Positions 29,609-40,378 of a stretch of 64,000 bases of DNA are shown here, one piece after another (positions within the stretch are counted from its first letter, which is position 1; every line of letters begins with the position of its first letter). Source of the DNA: Henningerozyma blattae CBS 6284 (taxonomy: Eukaryota > Ascomycota > Saccharomycetes > Saccharomycetales > Saccharomycetaceae). The stretch is from NCBI RefSeq assembly GCF_000315915.1, contig NC_020187.1, positions 496,001 to 560,000 of the forward strand, given 5' to 3'. The notes under the pieces are model-generated. The model was not told the DNA's origin and searched no databases. It saw nothing but the letters and a program-made list of their open reading frames with translations. The translations under genes were made by a program, and so were the position numbers.

Positions 29609-30000
29609 AGTTACATATCATATTTTGGAGTGTTAGCACTCGTTTTATGTCTGAATTTTTTTTTATTATTTTTAGAATATTAAATCCTTTTTTATTTTAA
29701 TTTTTCTTTTTAATGATACTAGATTTTTCTCTATCTTGATTTAGTATTCGGAATTTCGGAGTCTTAAGGGTACCTCTTGAAAGGTTTACTTGGTGAAGTT
29801 ATTCATATTAGGCTATATAGAGTTAAGCTATTTAAGATTAATAACATATGCAAGAGTAAATGGGAAAAAACCGGAAATGTAACACTATAAATAAATGAAA
29901 GTAGGAAAAAGTCAATAATACAAATGGTAAAATTCAAACACCAAGCTCAAAATATATAAAGAAAAAAAAAGAATGTAAATTATCATTTCGATGAATTAAT
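29609..30000. promoter_or_regulatory. ATG14 promoter and 3' end of the upstream gene
   Basis: A 392-bp stretch upstream of ATG14. It includes a tandem TTCGGAATTTCGGAG at 29750-29761 and T-rich tracts near 29650-29725. The CGGAA pair was checked as a possible centromere element and rejected because no CDEI and no AT-only spacer is present. Confidence 0.35.
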
Positions 30001-31281
30001 CTATTTAGTGTTAGATGTATTATTTCTCTTTTTCCTTGGTTGATTTGAATCACTAATTGAAACTGTATTAGAAGCTGTATTTATGTTTCGGGCTCTCGTT
30101 CTATTGGAATTTCTATTTCTATTATTTCTTGAGTTGTTTGAATTTTTATTTTTAACATTTTTTCTAGAATGAGGATTTGAATTCTTAATACCTGGTAATT
30201 TAACAGATGAATCAGCGTTGATTTTTGGGGTATCAGTTGGTTGTAAGAATTTAAAATTTGAATAATAGTTCACACTGTTCTTATGTTGATTGGTATTATT
30301 AGCAGATATATCTCGTACTGAAAATACCAAGGGTTTACTTGGTGGGTTTGAAGATGGTGAAGCATATATACTTCGTAAATTTTCAGGTTGAGAAGTTTTA
30401 TTTACATCAGAAATTGGATCATTATTGGGAGTTTTAATTATATTGTGCGATCGTTCTGCTAATTTAAAAGTAAATGAACTACTAATATAAGGATGTTTAT
30501 CCCTCACTTTTGCATTAGAGTTTGATCTTTCACGATCTCTACGACGTTTATTATTCTCATTAGTAAATGATTTCAAATGTGGTTCTTTTATCGGAGTGGC
30601 TCTTGGTGTAGTTCTTGGAGTAATCATTGGGTTTTGCGATTTGAGTTGAACTTCACCCATACCTATGAATTTCAATTTATTGGATTCCGGAGTTAAAGGT
30701 ATATCATTGCAATTTGAACTATCTATATCTAAATCGTTTGTCTGTTGACAAAGTAAATCTATTTGCTCAATTAGCATTGAGTCACCAAACATGCTATGAT
30801 TTTCACTCACGATATGATTGATGGTAGATAAAGTGTTTAAGAATTCATTGAAATTATTTGAAGCAGATAATTTTTTTGAAAGAGCAAGCAATTCATCAAA
30901 ATTTTCACATTTAGTATCAGTACGTTGACGATTCGAAGTAGCATTAATCTTTTCCTTAACAATTGAATTATATTGAAATTTTAACATATTGATTTCATTA
31001 TTTAAGTTATTATTGATCCTAACTAGATCATTAAATTGTTCCAATTTGGAAACCATTTGAATGTTTTTATTCTGAAGACTAATAATTAAATTAATAGCAG
31101 CAGGTAGGGTACTCGGAACTATATCACTACTTTCACTATCGTTTAACCCCTGATGCACTTGGAATAAGTCTTGTGTTTTTAATGACTCAACTTTCTCCTG
31201 TTCCTGCTCCTGTTTCAGATCCTGAACTATCTGATCTGCTCTACCATCTGGAAAAAATTGCTTGTCCATAAGTGTTTGCAT
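30001..31281 (-). CDS. Unrecognised coiled-coil protein with basic tail
   Basis: A 426-residue ATG-initiated frame. After an acidic Gln/Glu-rich start (QDLKQEQEQEKVE) there is a predicted coiled coil at about residues 60-115 (LIISLQNKNIQMVSKLEQFN and following). A Leu/Asn-rich helical patch follows near 130-155. The middle is Ser/Thr/Pro-rich with repeated TPR/TP sites (TPRTTPRATPIKEP), possible Cdk or MAPK targets. The last 70 residues are extremely Asn/Arg/Lys-rich (RNNRNRNSNRTRARN) and could bind nucleic acid. SHE3 is a nearby gene of similar length in S. cerevisiae (YBR130C), but I see no convincing similarity. It is divergent from ESP1, so a cell-cycle role is conceivable. Function is unassigned. 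Confidence 0.75.
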   Translation of the reverse strand: MQTLMDKQFFPDGRADQIVQDLKQEQEQEKVESLKTQDLFQVHQGLNDSESSDIVPSTLPAAINLIISLQNKNIQMVSKLEQFNDLVRINNNLNNEINMLKFQYNSIVKEKINATSNRQRTDTKCENFDELLALSKKLSASNNFNEFLNTLSTINHIVSENHSMFGDSMLIEQIDLLCQQTNDLDIDSSNCNDIPLTPESNKLKFIGMGEVQLKSQNPMITPRTTPRATPIKEPHLKSFTNENNKRRRDRERSNSNAKVRDKHPYISSSFTFKLAERSHNIIKTPNNDPISDVNKTSQPENLRSIYASPSSNPPSKPLVFSVRDISANNTNQHKNSVNYYSNFKFLQPTDTPKINADSSVKLPGIKNSNPHSRKNVKNKNSNNSRNNRNRNSNRTRARNINTASNTVSISDSNQPRKKRNNTSNTK

Positions 31282-32049
31282 ATTTTACTTCAAAACTTAC
31301 TATTAATCTAATAGTATTCCTATTATAAAAGATAAGTTACAACAAACACACTTTTTCCACATTAACATAAAGACTTCAGATTTATCTTCATGTTAGATTT
31401 AAATATATATGTGTATATATATCATTATTCTCAAACATTGTATTATTTCAAGGATGAATGTATTTGTTGGTCGTAATACAACAACTAATACGGATAGTAT
31501 TTTATACCATATAGGGTAAATGAATTTCAGTCAACTTATAGGAATATGAAAGATTGAACTTGATAGCTATAGGCTTGTATCTGACTGAATCATTGTTAAA
31601 AAAAGAAAAGAGGGTGCCCCTGGAGGGTCATATTTTCCGTTTCTGGATGAGATTCGTATTTGAACAAAAGAGGCAAATTTTCAAAAAAATATTTATATAA
31701 ATTTACACGTGATTTGTACTTTGTTATTTTTATCACGTGCTATAAACTTTATGGAAACTCCGGGTAACAGTAACGCGAAAATGGTAAATACTGATCTGTA
31801 TATATTTTCATTAGTAAGTGCTATAAGAATAAAAGCTGGGGTTTATGCAGATCCTTTTGTTAAAAATTCTTCGTTCTAGGAAAATAAGGACTGAAATACA
31901 TTCACACAACAGGGATAGCAAAGTATATCCTGGATAAACCAGATAATATATGCAATTACCTGTCATATAAGGTACAGTTCCAAGACGATTCATTCTTTTT
32001 GAGACACTTTTTATTTTTAAAGATATCATTTCAACTCCCAATTCTTATA
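31282..32049. promoter_or_regulatory. Divergent promoter of the unknown gene and ESP1
   Basis: This 768-bp region contains two CACGTG E-boxes, at 31706-31711 and 31734-31739, in inverted arrangement (CACGTGAT ... ATCACGTG, 22 bp between cores). An ACGCGAAAA element follows at about 31773-31781, resembling the SCB/MCB sites of G1/S control. The E-boxes and the cell-cycle-type element lie 270-345 bp upstream of ESP1, for which periodic expression would make sense. Confidence 0.45.
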
Positions 32050-35000
32050 ATGTCAACCAATTCAAATGGCATACTGAGAAAAGTTACCATGAATAAGCCA
32101 GTAGCAGTTACTGATATTAATGTCCCCAATAAAGATAATGTAATAAAGAATAATAATATTAGAAATTCATCAAGTACAAACAATATTGTTCTAGATTCAA
32201 TCTATTGTATGCCAATAATTAATAATGAAGCTTTATATCAACTGCAAAAACTACATTCCTGTAATAAGTTAGAATTATCAATTAAAACTCAATTAAGCCA
32301 AGTGATCCAATTAATAACAAATAAAAATACTTCTACGTCACAAATTATTTTGCAAATACTGAATATTTATAATATAACCATCATAAATAAATCAGATCAT
32401 ATATTTTCACTTGAAGAATTATTATTATCAGATTATACTAAGCTGAATAGCAGTTATTTATTTACCTTAAAGTTGGTATCCTTACAATTGATATTACAAA
32501 GAAAATTACATTTATCGCCTCAAGACAATTTACAGATTCAACCATCTATACTACTGACGATTCTAGCCAATGATAAACGATATTTAATCTTCCAAAATAC
32601 AATACCTAATGCCAAAAATCTAATAAAATTGTTGTTTCATTTCTATTCTGTTCCAAATACCTCATTATTATTGAAATTTTATTTCGGTGTTAAGATCTTA
32701 CAATATCTTTTGGATTATAATTTGGATATAAAAAATTTCATCAAGCATTTATCAATTAAAGATTTTTTATCATTATTATCCACTATTTTGAAAAAAGAAT
32801 TCAAAACTAATATTCCAAAGACTCCATTTAAAAGACAATTATCTTCATCCAATAATTTTACATCTTCCATCAATACAAATACTAATATTCGTTCTTTTTT
32901 AAATCCATTTGTTATACAACTATATTCTTCAATAAAGAATACAGATCAGAATGATTTGGAATTATTAGAAATTATTGAAAATAAGATTTTCATTACCATA
33001 TATGATAAAGATGTAACAAATTCAAATTATTCTTTAAATCAAATAACATCTTTAATAGATTCAACATTTGTTGATATTACTAATGGCACATCAAGCAATC
33101 ATTGGAAATCAATAAATTTAATATTTAATACATGGAATATTTTATTATCAAATAATTTCATTAATTTTAATAGTCAATTATTAAAATTGCATTTAAAATT
33201 ATTTGATAATAATTTAGTTTTCATTAATCAAAATATCGATCAATTTTTAATTATTGATGAAAATTTAACTGTTGAATCACAGAAGATTAATTTCAACTTA
33301 TTATTGACTCTATTAATTAATTTGAAAGATTTTTTACTATTAATTAAAAACATACCTTCCACAAATTCTTCTTCTTCAAATCAATATCAATTAGCTAATA
33401 AGAGACTTTCGAATCTAATTTCTGTTTCTTTCAATTGTTTTACAATTCTAAAGGATTTACAATTTTTTAATTTTGCCATAGATTTAGAATTGTTTAGATT
33501 TGCTCATTTGAAAGCAATCAATTTAAATGACATCGATGAGTTTTTTTCAAATTTCAAAAAATTTTTGAATTCTATAGAAAATGATTCTTTTAAATTAAAA
33601 ATTATTAATTATAAAATTTTTAATTCACTCTTCCTTTTATCTATTTTCAATTTTACTTTAAATTCTTTGAATTCCTTAACAAATTTAATTTACTTCATTT
33701 CAAAATTAAAAGCAAATTGCCTTTCAAATAATTTGACTAAATTAATAATTGATGGCGAGGAAGATAACGTTTATTTAAAGCATTTTAAATCAGACTTGAT
33801 GATCTGTATATTGTTATCAAATTCGAATATTAAACCAACAGAGCAAATTTATAATTCATGGTCAATTCAATTAAAAATATTGTATCATACATTATGTAAT
33901 ACAAATATCATGATTCCAATTCCTACAACAACAACAATTTTTAATTTTGATAAAAATGATTATTTGTATAATTATAGACAATTGATAAAAACAACTTATT
34001 ACTTAAATGTTGAAATGGAAAAACATTCAACTTTAAATTTATCAGCTATTACAAATTCATTGCTAGAGCATTGGTTTTCATTGGAAGATTTAAATAACGA
34101 CCCATCCATTAGATTAATAAATTTAGAAATTAATTTAATTAAAATGTTAATTTCTTATCTTTCATTTAATAATTTTGATAAATTAGTTTTAAAAGTAATC
34201 TCCATCATTGAAAGTATTCCAAGGTATTCAAAAAAAAATACAAAATCAAATGTGATTCTATTTTTAAATTACTATAGATTAAACTCTCTAATAAATTTGA
34301 AATTATTTGATCAAATAGATATTTTCTTCAACATCACTTCGCCTTTACAATTATCAATAGATTCTATCTCAATAAAAGACGAAAACTTTTCTTCAATAAG
34401 CATCTCAAATAATATTTTGCACTTGAAAATCATATTATTATACATTTCTCATTATAATGATTCAAAACTTTTTCAATCAATATTTATTGAAAATTTACCA
34501 AATAATAATCCTCATCTTATTCAAACAAACAATTCATTAAAATTAAATAATAATAAATATACTGATATTTTATTATTTAATATCCAATTATATTCAACTT
34601 CATCCAAGATTCATTTAAATAATAATAATATCTTAGAATCAATCGTTGAGTCTAATAGATGTTTGAAATTATCAATTGGTCTATTAAAGCATAAAGATAT
34701 TTTACAACAAATCCAAAGGTTAGATTTAATTAAATCCATTATTTCTTCATATTTGAACATGATACACTGTCAAATTCATATTGGTAGTGGTAAGGATACC
34801 GACTTTTATATCAAGGAATTATTAAAATTAGTAAATTCATTAAAAGACCCGACTCCTGTATTCGTAGCACTATGTGAAGTCTTCAATTTTTATAAATTAA
34901 CTGACCAATTAAATATGAAAGATTTAATTATTGAGAAAATTAATCAGACTTTCAAATTCTTAGACTCTAAAAATAACATTTGTTCAATAATAAATTATAT

Positions 35001-37305
35001 GTATATTAATGGATTTGATCATTCAAAAATTTTCAATTGTATTTCGACATTTTTTAATAATTCCAATGAAACCTTCTTAATAAAATATTGGAGTTTGAAG
35101 TTGGGGAAATCAGTTAATCTACTGGATAATTCATCTATCAGCAATAATAGTCCTTTGGAAAAACATCAAAATATTAATACCATTAATAAAATAAATGAAC
35201 TTTATAAAAAGATTGAAAATCAATTAGAAACAGATACGCATTTTAGAAATTTATTCGATTCAGTTTTAATTACCCCATCATGCTCGTATCCAGTCTCATC
35301 AAAAATTTTACCTCATAATTTAATGAATAATAAAAATCAATCATTGACAACTCCGAAGAGAAAAATAATCAATTCTTCACTTCCATATTCATACACGCCT
35401 AATTGTAATTCAATATTTTTAGACTCCCCAAGATCTTCAAGCATGACCCCAAGAGGGAAAAATAAGCGCCAAGAATTCGACAAATCAAGCGCCTTAAATA
35501 ACCTAAATCAAATTAATTTATTGGTGAAAAAATTAGACTTGAATTCATTGAAAAATTATGAATTAAATGAAATTGCGTGTTTATATTCTTTATCAGTCAG
35601 TCTAATATCAAGTATAACAATATCTTCCATTCCACCTCATGTTCAAAACAGGATGGATTGTTTATATGAATTATCTCGATATATGCCAATGTATTATGAT
35701 AAAATACTGTCTTCATCAATTAAAAAATCATTATATACAGATATTAGCCCCCTTCCTATGAAAAATATGGGCCAGTTTGTAACAAATATTGAAAATCAGT
35801 TTATTAAAAATATTTCAAATAACACTACAATAATGAACGAAAGTTCTGCCCTACCGAAATATTCAATAATAGCCCTAGATATATGCCCCATTACAGGCCA
35901 TTTAATTATTTCAAAATCATTTTCCTATAACAACAAAAAACTTCATATTAGGATATCACTGGATCGAGCAAGATCAAGAGATTTGGACGCTAACAGTATA
36001 TCGTTTAAGCAATTCAAGAATGAACTTGATACCATAATTAAATTAAATAATGATACAACATCATTATCTGTGACTAGCAAGATCAAAACAAAAGAGGACA
36101 GGAAGTCATGGTGGAAGCAGAGACACGATTTAGATAAAAAACTACAAGATCTATTATTACAGTTAGAAATTACTTGGTTAAGTGGATTGAAGGGTATTTT
36201 TGATGATACTATCATCGATGAAAAATATTTTAATGAATTTAAGTTGAAATTTAATAATATTTTGCAGCAAAGTTTACCCACCAGGAAACAATTTGGTACT
36301 CCATCTAATTTTGTCCAAATTGAAGACTGGATTATTGAATTGTTCTTAAAACTAGATATCTCAGATCATGACTTTTATTCTGCAATGGAAGATCTAATTT
36401 ATCTAGTGCTTGACATACTGTTGTTCCATGGAGAAGAAAATGCATATGATGAAATAGATATGAATGTTCTACACATTGCCATCGAAGAACAGATTAAAAA
36501 ATATCATTCCGCCATTATTCAACAAGAGAAATATGCACATACATTTTTGATTGTTAGTAGCGCATGTCATTCAATTCCATGGGAGAATATACCTATTTTG
36601 AAAAACAAGCCAATATCAAGAATTCCTTCCTACCAAGTTTTATTTGACACATTACATCTCAATTCAGAAAATATATTTACGGAAATTTCATTGGATTCAA
36701 ATATATCGATAATATTAAACCCACATGGTGACTTAATGGGTACCGAATCTCGTTTTATTGATGATTTCAATGAAATAGTAGAGCATCGCTCTAGTTCCTA
36801 TGTGCTAGTAAGAAGGAAGCCGGACGAGGCTCAATTTATTAGAATGATTTCCAATTCAAACTTGTTCTTATACATCGGTCATGGTGGTGGTGAGCAATTT
36901 GTCCATGCCAAAGAAATCAAGAAGCTTAATTCCGTGGCTCCTTCTCTTCTTCTCGGTTGCTCTTCAGCATCAATGAAATATTACGGTAAATTAGAACCAA
37001 CGGGTATAATCTACTCTTATTTATTAGGTGGCAGCCCGATGGTAATTGGTAACCTGTGGGATGTGACTGACAAAGATATCGACAGATTTAGTAAGGACCT
37101 ATTTGAACGTATTGGATTGTTTCCTAGTAATAATAAAAGCACGGGCCCTTCCGAAAATGTTTGTTATCCAATTTCTGAAGCTATTACCAACTCCAGAAGA
37201 GAATGTCACTTACGGTACCTAAATGGCTGTGCCCCTATCATTTATGGCATTCCACTCATTTTTCGGAAATCCTCTAATAAAAAGGAGAATTTCTCGATCT
37301 CATAG
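32050..37305 (+). CDS. ESP1: Separase Esp1
   Basis: Separase is the caspase-fold cysteine protease that cleaves cohesin subunit Scc1 (and Slk19) at anaphase onset after securin destruction. I chose ATG 32050 (MSTNSNGILRK, 1751 residues). The frame is open 17 codons further but only from a TTG. The N-terminal 1200 residues form the divergent alpha-helical superhelix. The C-terminal protease domain has the catalytic histidine in IGHGGGEQF (His1611) and the catalytic cysteine in LLLGCSSASM (Cys1637). The 26-residue spacing is the same as in S. cerevisiae (His1505/Cys1531). GGSPMVIGNLWDVTDKDIDRF follows. The N-terminal region is very rich in Asn, Leu and Ile, giving about 120 residues more than S. 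cerevisiae. The order ESP1-ASK10-TPC1-VAS1 is that of YGR098C-YGR094W. Confidence 0.96.
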   Translation: MSTNSNGILRKVTMNKPVAVTDINVPNKDNVIKNNNIRNSSSTNNIVLDSIYCMPIINNEALYQLQKLHSCNKLELSIKTQLSQVIQLITNKNTSTSQIILQILNIYNITIINKSDHIFSLEELLLSDYTKLNSSYLFTLKLVSLQLILQRKLHLSPQDNLQIQPSILLTILANDKRYLIFQNTIPNAKNLIKLLFHFYSVPNTSLLLKFYFGVKILQYLLDYNLDIKNFIKHLSIKDFLSLLSTILKKEFKTNIPKTPFKRQLSSSNNFTSSINTNTNIRSFLNPFVIQLYSSIKNTDQNDLELLEIIENKIFITIYDKDVTNSNYSLNQITSLIDSTFVDITNGTSSNHWKSINLIFNTWNILLSNNFINFNSQLLKLHLKLFDNNLVFINQNIDQFLIIDENLTVESQKINFNLLLTLLINLKDFLLLIKNIPSTNSSSSNQYQLANKRLSNLISVSFNCFTILKDLQFFNFAIDLELFRFAHLKAINLNDIDEFFSNFKKFLNSIENDSFKLKIINYKIFNSLFLLSIFNFTLNSLNSLTNLIYFISKLKANCLSNNLTKLIIDGEEDNVYLKHFKSDLMICILLSNSNIKPTEQIYNSWSIQLKILYHTLCNTNIMIPIPTTTTIFNFDKNDYLYNYRQLIKTTYYLNVEMEKHSTLNLSAITNSLLEHWFSLEDLNNDPSIRLINLEINLIKMLISYLSFNNFDKLVLKVISIIESIPRYSKKNTKSNVILFLNYYRLNSLINLKLFDQIDIFFNITSPLQLSIDSISIKDENFSSISISNNILHLKIILLYISHYNDSKLFQSIFIENLPNNNPHLIQTNNSLKLNNNKYTDILLFNIQLYSTSSKIHLNNNNILESIVESNRCLKLSIGLLKHKDILQQIQRLDLIKSIISSYLNMIHCQIHIGSGKDTDFYIKELLKLVNSLKDPTPVFVALCEVFNFYKLTDQLNMKDLIIEKINQTFKFLDSKNNICSIINYMYINGFDHSKIFNCISTFFNNSNETFLIKYWSLKLGKSVNLLDNSSISNNSPLEKHQNINTINKINELYKKIENQLETDTHFRNLFDSVLITPSCSYPVSSKILPHNLMNNKNQSLTTPKRKIINSSLPYSYTPNCNSIFLDSPRSSSMTPRGKNKRQEFDKSSALNNLNQINLLVKKLDLNSLKNYELNEIACLYSLSVSLISSITISSIPPHVQNRMDCLYELSRYMPMYYDKILSSSIKKSLYTDISPLPMKNMGQFVTNIENQFIKNISNNTTIMNESSALPKYSIIALDICPITGHLIISKSFSYNNKKLHIRISLDRARSRDLDANSISFKQFKNELDTIIKLNNDTTSLSVTSKIKTKEDRKSWWKQRHDLDKKLQDLLLQLEITWLSGLKGIFDDTIIDEKYFNEFKLKFNNILQQSLPTRKQFGTPSNFVQIEDWIIELFLKLDISDHDFYSAMEDLIYLVLDILLFHGEENAYDEIDMNVLHIAIEEQIKKYHSAIIQQEKYAHTFLIVSSACHSIPWENIPILKNKPISRIPSYQVLFDTLHLNSENIFTEISLDSNISIILNPHGDLMGTESRFIDDFNEIVEHRSSSYVLVRRKPDEAQFIRMISNSNLFLYIGHGGGEQFVHAKEIKKLNSVAPSLLLGCSSASMKYYGKLEPTGIIYSYLLGGSPMVIGNLWDVTDKDIDRFSKDLFERIGLFPSNNKSTGPSENVCYPISEAITNSRRECHLRYLNGCAPIIYGIPLIFRKSSNKKENFSIS

Positions 37306-37627
37306 ATAATCGGGATATAGTTTTTATAGAAGCCTGAAACTCCTATTCTGAGTTCCTTAAATTAGGGCATGTGCTAACGTGATTTGAACTTGTTAAGAAG
37401 AAAATATAAATAAATTTTTTGTAACAGAAAATATTCAGTGTTTCTAATAAAAAACAGGATGCAATAATTGTTATATAGAATATGAAAAATATTTAGGTAT
37501 ACTAATAAGCATAACCTACTACTTGTGATACATAAAAAGTAAAAGAAAAAATAATAAAATATAAAACATTAGTAATTATAGTACAACGTAACGATGACGA
37601 AGAAGGCAGTAGAAGTAAAATAAATAT
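37306..37627. other. ESP1-ASK10 convergent 3' region
   Basis: This 322-bp stretch lies between converging genes and is AT-rich with several AATAAA/TATAAAT-like words. No gene seen. Confidence 0.4.
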
Positions 37628-40378
37628 CTAATCGTATATGGAATGTCCTAATCTTAAATGCATATTATCATCTGTGTAAGTTTCATTGCCTTTGTTGTTT
37701 TCCTCGTCCTCAACTAATTTTATCTGCTCATCCGGTTTAGGATCGTATTGCCCGCCACTTAAACTTGGTGTTAAGCTGTATTGTTCTAATGTAGATTCCG
37801 ATGGAATTGAATTTGTATCTAATGATCCTTCTTTAACTGGTGGTGGATTTGTTAGATCCTCTTTCCATGTGTAACTTGATAGTGAGCTTGCTAGGTGTTT
37901 TGAAAGTTCTGCCTTGGTTGTAGTTGGAGAAGTTGATTCATCTAATGGTGATTTTGAAGACGTTGAAGATAATGATGAATTTCGTTCTGGTTTCTCATCT
38001 TCTTTATGATTCTTGGTACTAGCACTAGTTTTACTATTGCTTGATTTTAAAATTGATTTGGAAGCTTTACTTGAACTTTTATCAGTGCTTTTATCAGTGC
38101 TTTTATCAGTACTTTTATCAGTACTTTTATCAGTGCTTTTATTAGTGCTTTTATTAGTGCTTTTGGTGGTGGTGGTAGGTGGCGATGTTGTATTCTTTGG
38201 AGATGGCTCCTTTGAAGTACTGGCTTTCTCTAGGACTGTCGCATCATCACTGGTAGAACCTGACTTCTGAACTCTCTGATCCAGATATGATATTCTTTCT
38301 TTGCTTGTCTTGAATTTTGTTAGAATTTTTAAATCATGTAACCACACTTTAAATTCACTTGCATTGGTTTTATCGGTTAAAGTAAACGTCCAACGAACAA
38401 CGTTTCCAGGTTTAAAATCTTCTGGAAATTCCAAATCTTTAGCTACGCGTCTATCAATTCTTGGAGTTGGATCAATATTTTTGGAATTCTTGGTATTCAT
38501 AAGTGCAGTACCATTACTTGTTTGTAAGGATAAAATTGGTCCTAAGATGTGATTATTATCGGAATCAATCGATTTTGCTGGTTCCAAAACTTGCTTGGCT
38601 TGGGTGGTTGAATCTGTTGTTGTTGTTGTAATTTTTGCTTTTTCTAATTTGGAAGACGGAGAGACTGATTTTAAGACAGGGCTATTTTCATCTACAACAG
38701 GTTTACCAATTACCACAAAAGAATTCGATGTAATCTCTTCAACTTTACAATCATCTAATGGAATACTTACAGCAGGAACCAATTTAGATAACTGTTTTGA
38801 ACCTATCTTTACCTCTTGCAACTTAAAACATTCTCCATCTGGATATTTATGTAAATAATTTGTAGTTAAAACAAAATAATTTTTATTAGAAGTGTTGGAA
38901 GCATTAACTTTAGAATGAAGATAACCAGCTTTAAAACATTTAGAGGTTACAGATTTCATTTCAGGAAAAGTGACATCAGAACATTTTCTTGGAGCTGGGA
39001 TTGGATCTGTAGATTTCCAGTCTAATAAACAGCTTGGATGATGTGTAACAAAATGATCCCATTCAAATGCAGGGGGCTTGGAATTCATACCTTGTTGTAA
39101 TTCATGACATAAATTCTTTATAGCTAATCTACCAGCAGTATCAATCATGACAGAATATTTGGTCATCACTTGTTGAATATTTCCATAAACAATTTTTTCT
39201 AACTCCATTGCTGAAGATTGAAGATTCACATAAGCTTGTTTTAAATAATTCTCTTCCACTAATTGTTTTTTCAACTGGACCTCTAGTTGCAATTTCAATA
39301 AAAATGGATCATTTCTTGGTTTCAATAAAACCTTTTTTGATTTAGATTGTGAATCTTCTCTTAAAATGTTTACAGCAGTAGTGTATTTTTTTAAAATATG
39401 ATTTGTTGCATGAACTTGATTTTTTAAATCATTTTTAAAATCGATTGATAGTTTATTAATACCAGAAGCCTTAGAATCTAATTCACTAATCATATGTTCT
39501 AATTGTGGAATAATTTCATCAATAATTTTCTTAGAGACCCTAACATGTTGATGGCCAACTGATACATGATATTTCTTCAATACCACTTGCAAATCCTGAA
39601 TGGACCCTGAGCCGAATTCCATAAACCCAGATTGTGCAAAAATCTCTTGTGGCAAGCCAATAGCTGGTGTAGATGGACCTAAGGGATGGTATACATTGTT
39701 CTGGTCAGCGATTGTCTTTGGAATTGAAGCAGACCTAACAGGACCATGTTTTGACAATGGGTCAACAACTAAATTTGTCCCTTCTGATAAATCAGTGATG
39801 AAATCAAAACGAACGGCAGTTCTCATTTTACGATGAACTCTCGCAATTTGTTCTTCAGCATAAGCAACTTCTTTAAAGTATGCCATTAAGCTCTTTAAAA
39901 TTTTCTTCCATTTAGAGAATCTATCACTGACGATATCAGTCGGGAATTCCCTTACATAAAGATCATAGTGCTTATCTGTATCGGCAACGATACCAAAACC
40001 ATGATGCTTTTCATTTGGGCGATTTGGTATTGGTACATTACCACTTAGAGTGATTGCACCATCATGAATGGTATGGGAGATGGTATTCTTCATTTCCGAA
40101 GAAATATATTCTGATGATAAATTATTTGGAGTAACAGTTGAAGCTTGTGAGAATGATAAAGAACGACCTTTGGAAGAACTATTGTCTTGTGCGTTGAATG
40201 AGGTTGTATCTGATGGAGCACTTTTAATTGACTTAAGCATGTTGTCATTGTCCCCACAAACAAATCCCTCTACATCAGAATCTATTTTTTCACTCCATTC
40301 AGTAGTATCTCTGGGACAGGAAGTTGCTTTGCCCAAGCTCGAGATTGATTTCCTATGAAAGTTGAAGAAGTTTGTCAT
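37628..40378 (-). CDS. ASK10: Ask10/Rgc1, regulator of the Fps1 glycerol channel
   Basis: Ask10 and Rgc1 are paralogous PH-domain proteins that bind the aquaglyceroporin Fps1 and control glycerol efflux downstream of Hog1. The 916-residue product has a conserved helical (BAR-like) N-terminal half with FPTDIVSDRFSKWKKILKSL at about 143 and VAYAEEQIARVHRKMR. A PH domain follows near residues 480-700 (FKAGYLHSKVNASNTSNKNY, then RWTFTLTDKTNASEFKVWLH), then a low-complexity Ser/Thr/Lys tail. It is shorter than S. cerevisiae Ask10 (1146) and Rgc1 (1083), mainly in disordered regions. The tail holds seven S-T-D/N-K repeats. Position beside TPC1 and ESP1 favours the ASK10 (YGR097W) locus, but RGC1 is equally close by descent. 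Confidence 0.88.
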   Translation of the reverse strand: MTNFFNFHRKSISSLGKATSCPRDTTEWSEKIDSDVEGFVCGDNDNMLKSIKSAPSDTTSFNAQDNSSSKGRSLSFSQASTVTPNNLSSEYISSEMKNTISHTIHDGAITLSGNVPIPNRPNEKHHGFGIVADTDKHYDLYVREFPTDIVSDRFSKWKKILKSLMAYFKEVAYAEEQIARVHRKMRTAVRFDFITDLSEGTNLVVDPLSKHGPVRSASIPKTIADQNNVYHPLGPSTPAIGLPQEIFAQSGFMEFGSGSIQDLQVVLKKYHVSVGHQHVRVSKKIIDEIIPQLEHMISELDSKASGINKLSIDFKNDLKNQVHATNHILKKYTTAVNILREDSQSKSKKVLLKPRNDPFLLKLQLEVQLKKQLVEENYLKQAYVNLQSSAMELEKIVYGNIQQVMTKYSVMIDTAGRLAIKNLCHELQQGMNSKPPAFEWDHFVTHHPSCLLDWKSTDPIPAPRKCSDVTFPEMKSVTSKCFKAGYLHSKVNASNTSNKNYFVLTTNYLHKYPDGECFKLQEVKIGSKQLSKLVPAVSIPLDDCKVEEITSNSFVVIGKPVVDENSPVLKSVSPSSKLEKAKITTTTTDSTTQAKQVLEPAKSIDSDNNHILGPILSLQTSNGTALMNTKNSKNIDPTPRIDRRVAKDLEFPEDFKPGNVVRWTFTLTDKTNASEFKVWLHDLKILTKFKTSKERISYLDQRVQKSGSTSDDATVLEKASTSKEPSPKNTTSPPTTTTKSTNKSTNKSTDKSTDKSTDKSTDKSTDKSSSKASKSILKSSNSKTSASTKNHKEDEKPERNSSLSSTSSKSPLDESTSPTTTKAELSKHLASSLSSYTWKEDLTNPPPVKEGSLDTNSIPSESTLEQYSLTPSLSGGQYDPKPDEQIKLVEDEENNKGNETYTDDNMHLRLGHSIYD
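38077..38160. repeat. Seven tandem 12-bp units inside ASK10
   Basis: Seven head-to-tail copies of TTTTATCAGTGC (variants TTTTATCAGTAC and TTTTATTAGTGC) run without interruption. On the coding strand they encode five S-T-D-K and two S-T-N-K tetrapeptides. Near-identical units imply recent expansion by slippage and probable length polymorphism between strains. Confidence 0.9.

Noticed and set aside
37686..38270. Frames rich in Leu/Val opposite ASK10, such as 38013-38270
   Set aside because: They are antisense shadows of the ASK10 low-complexity tail, including the 12-bp repeat.
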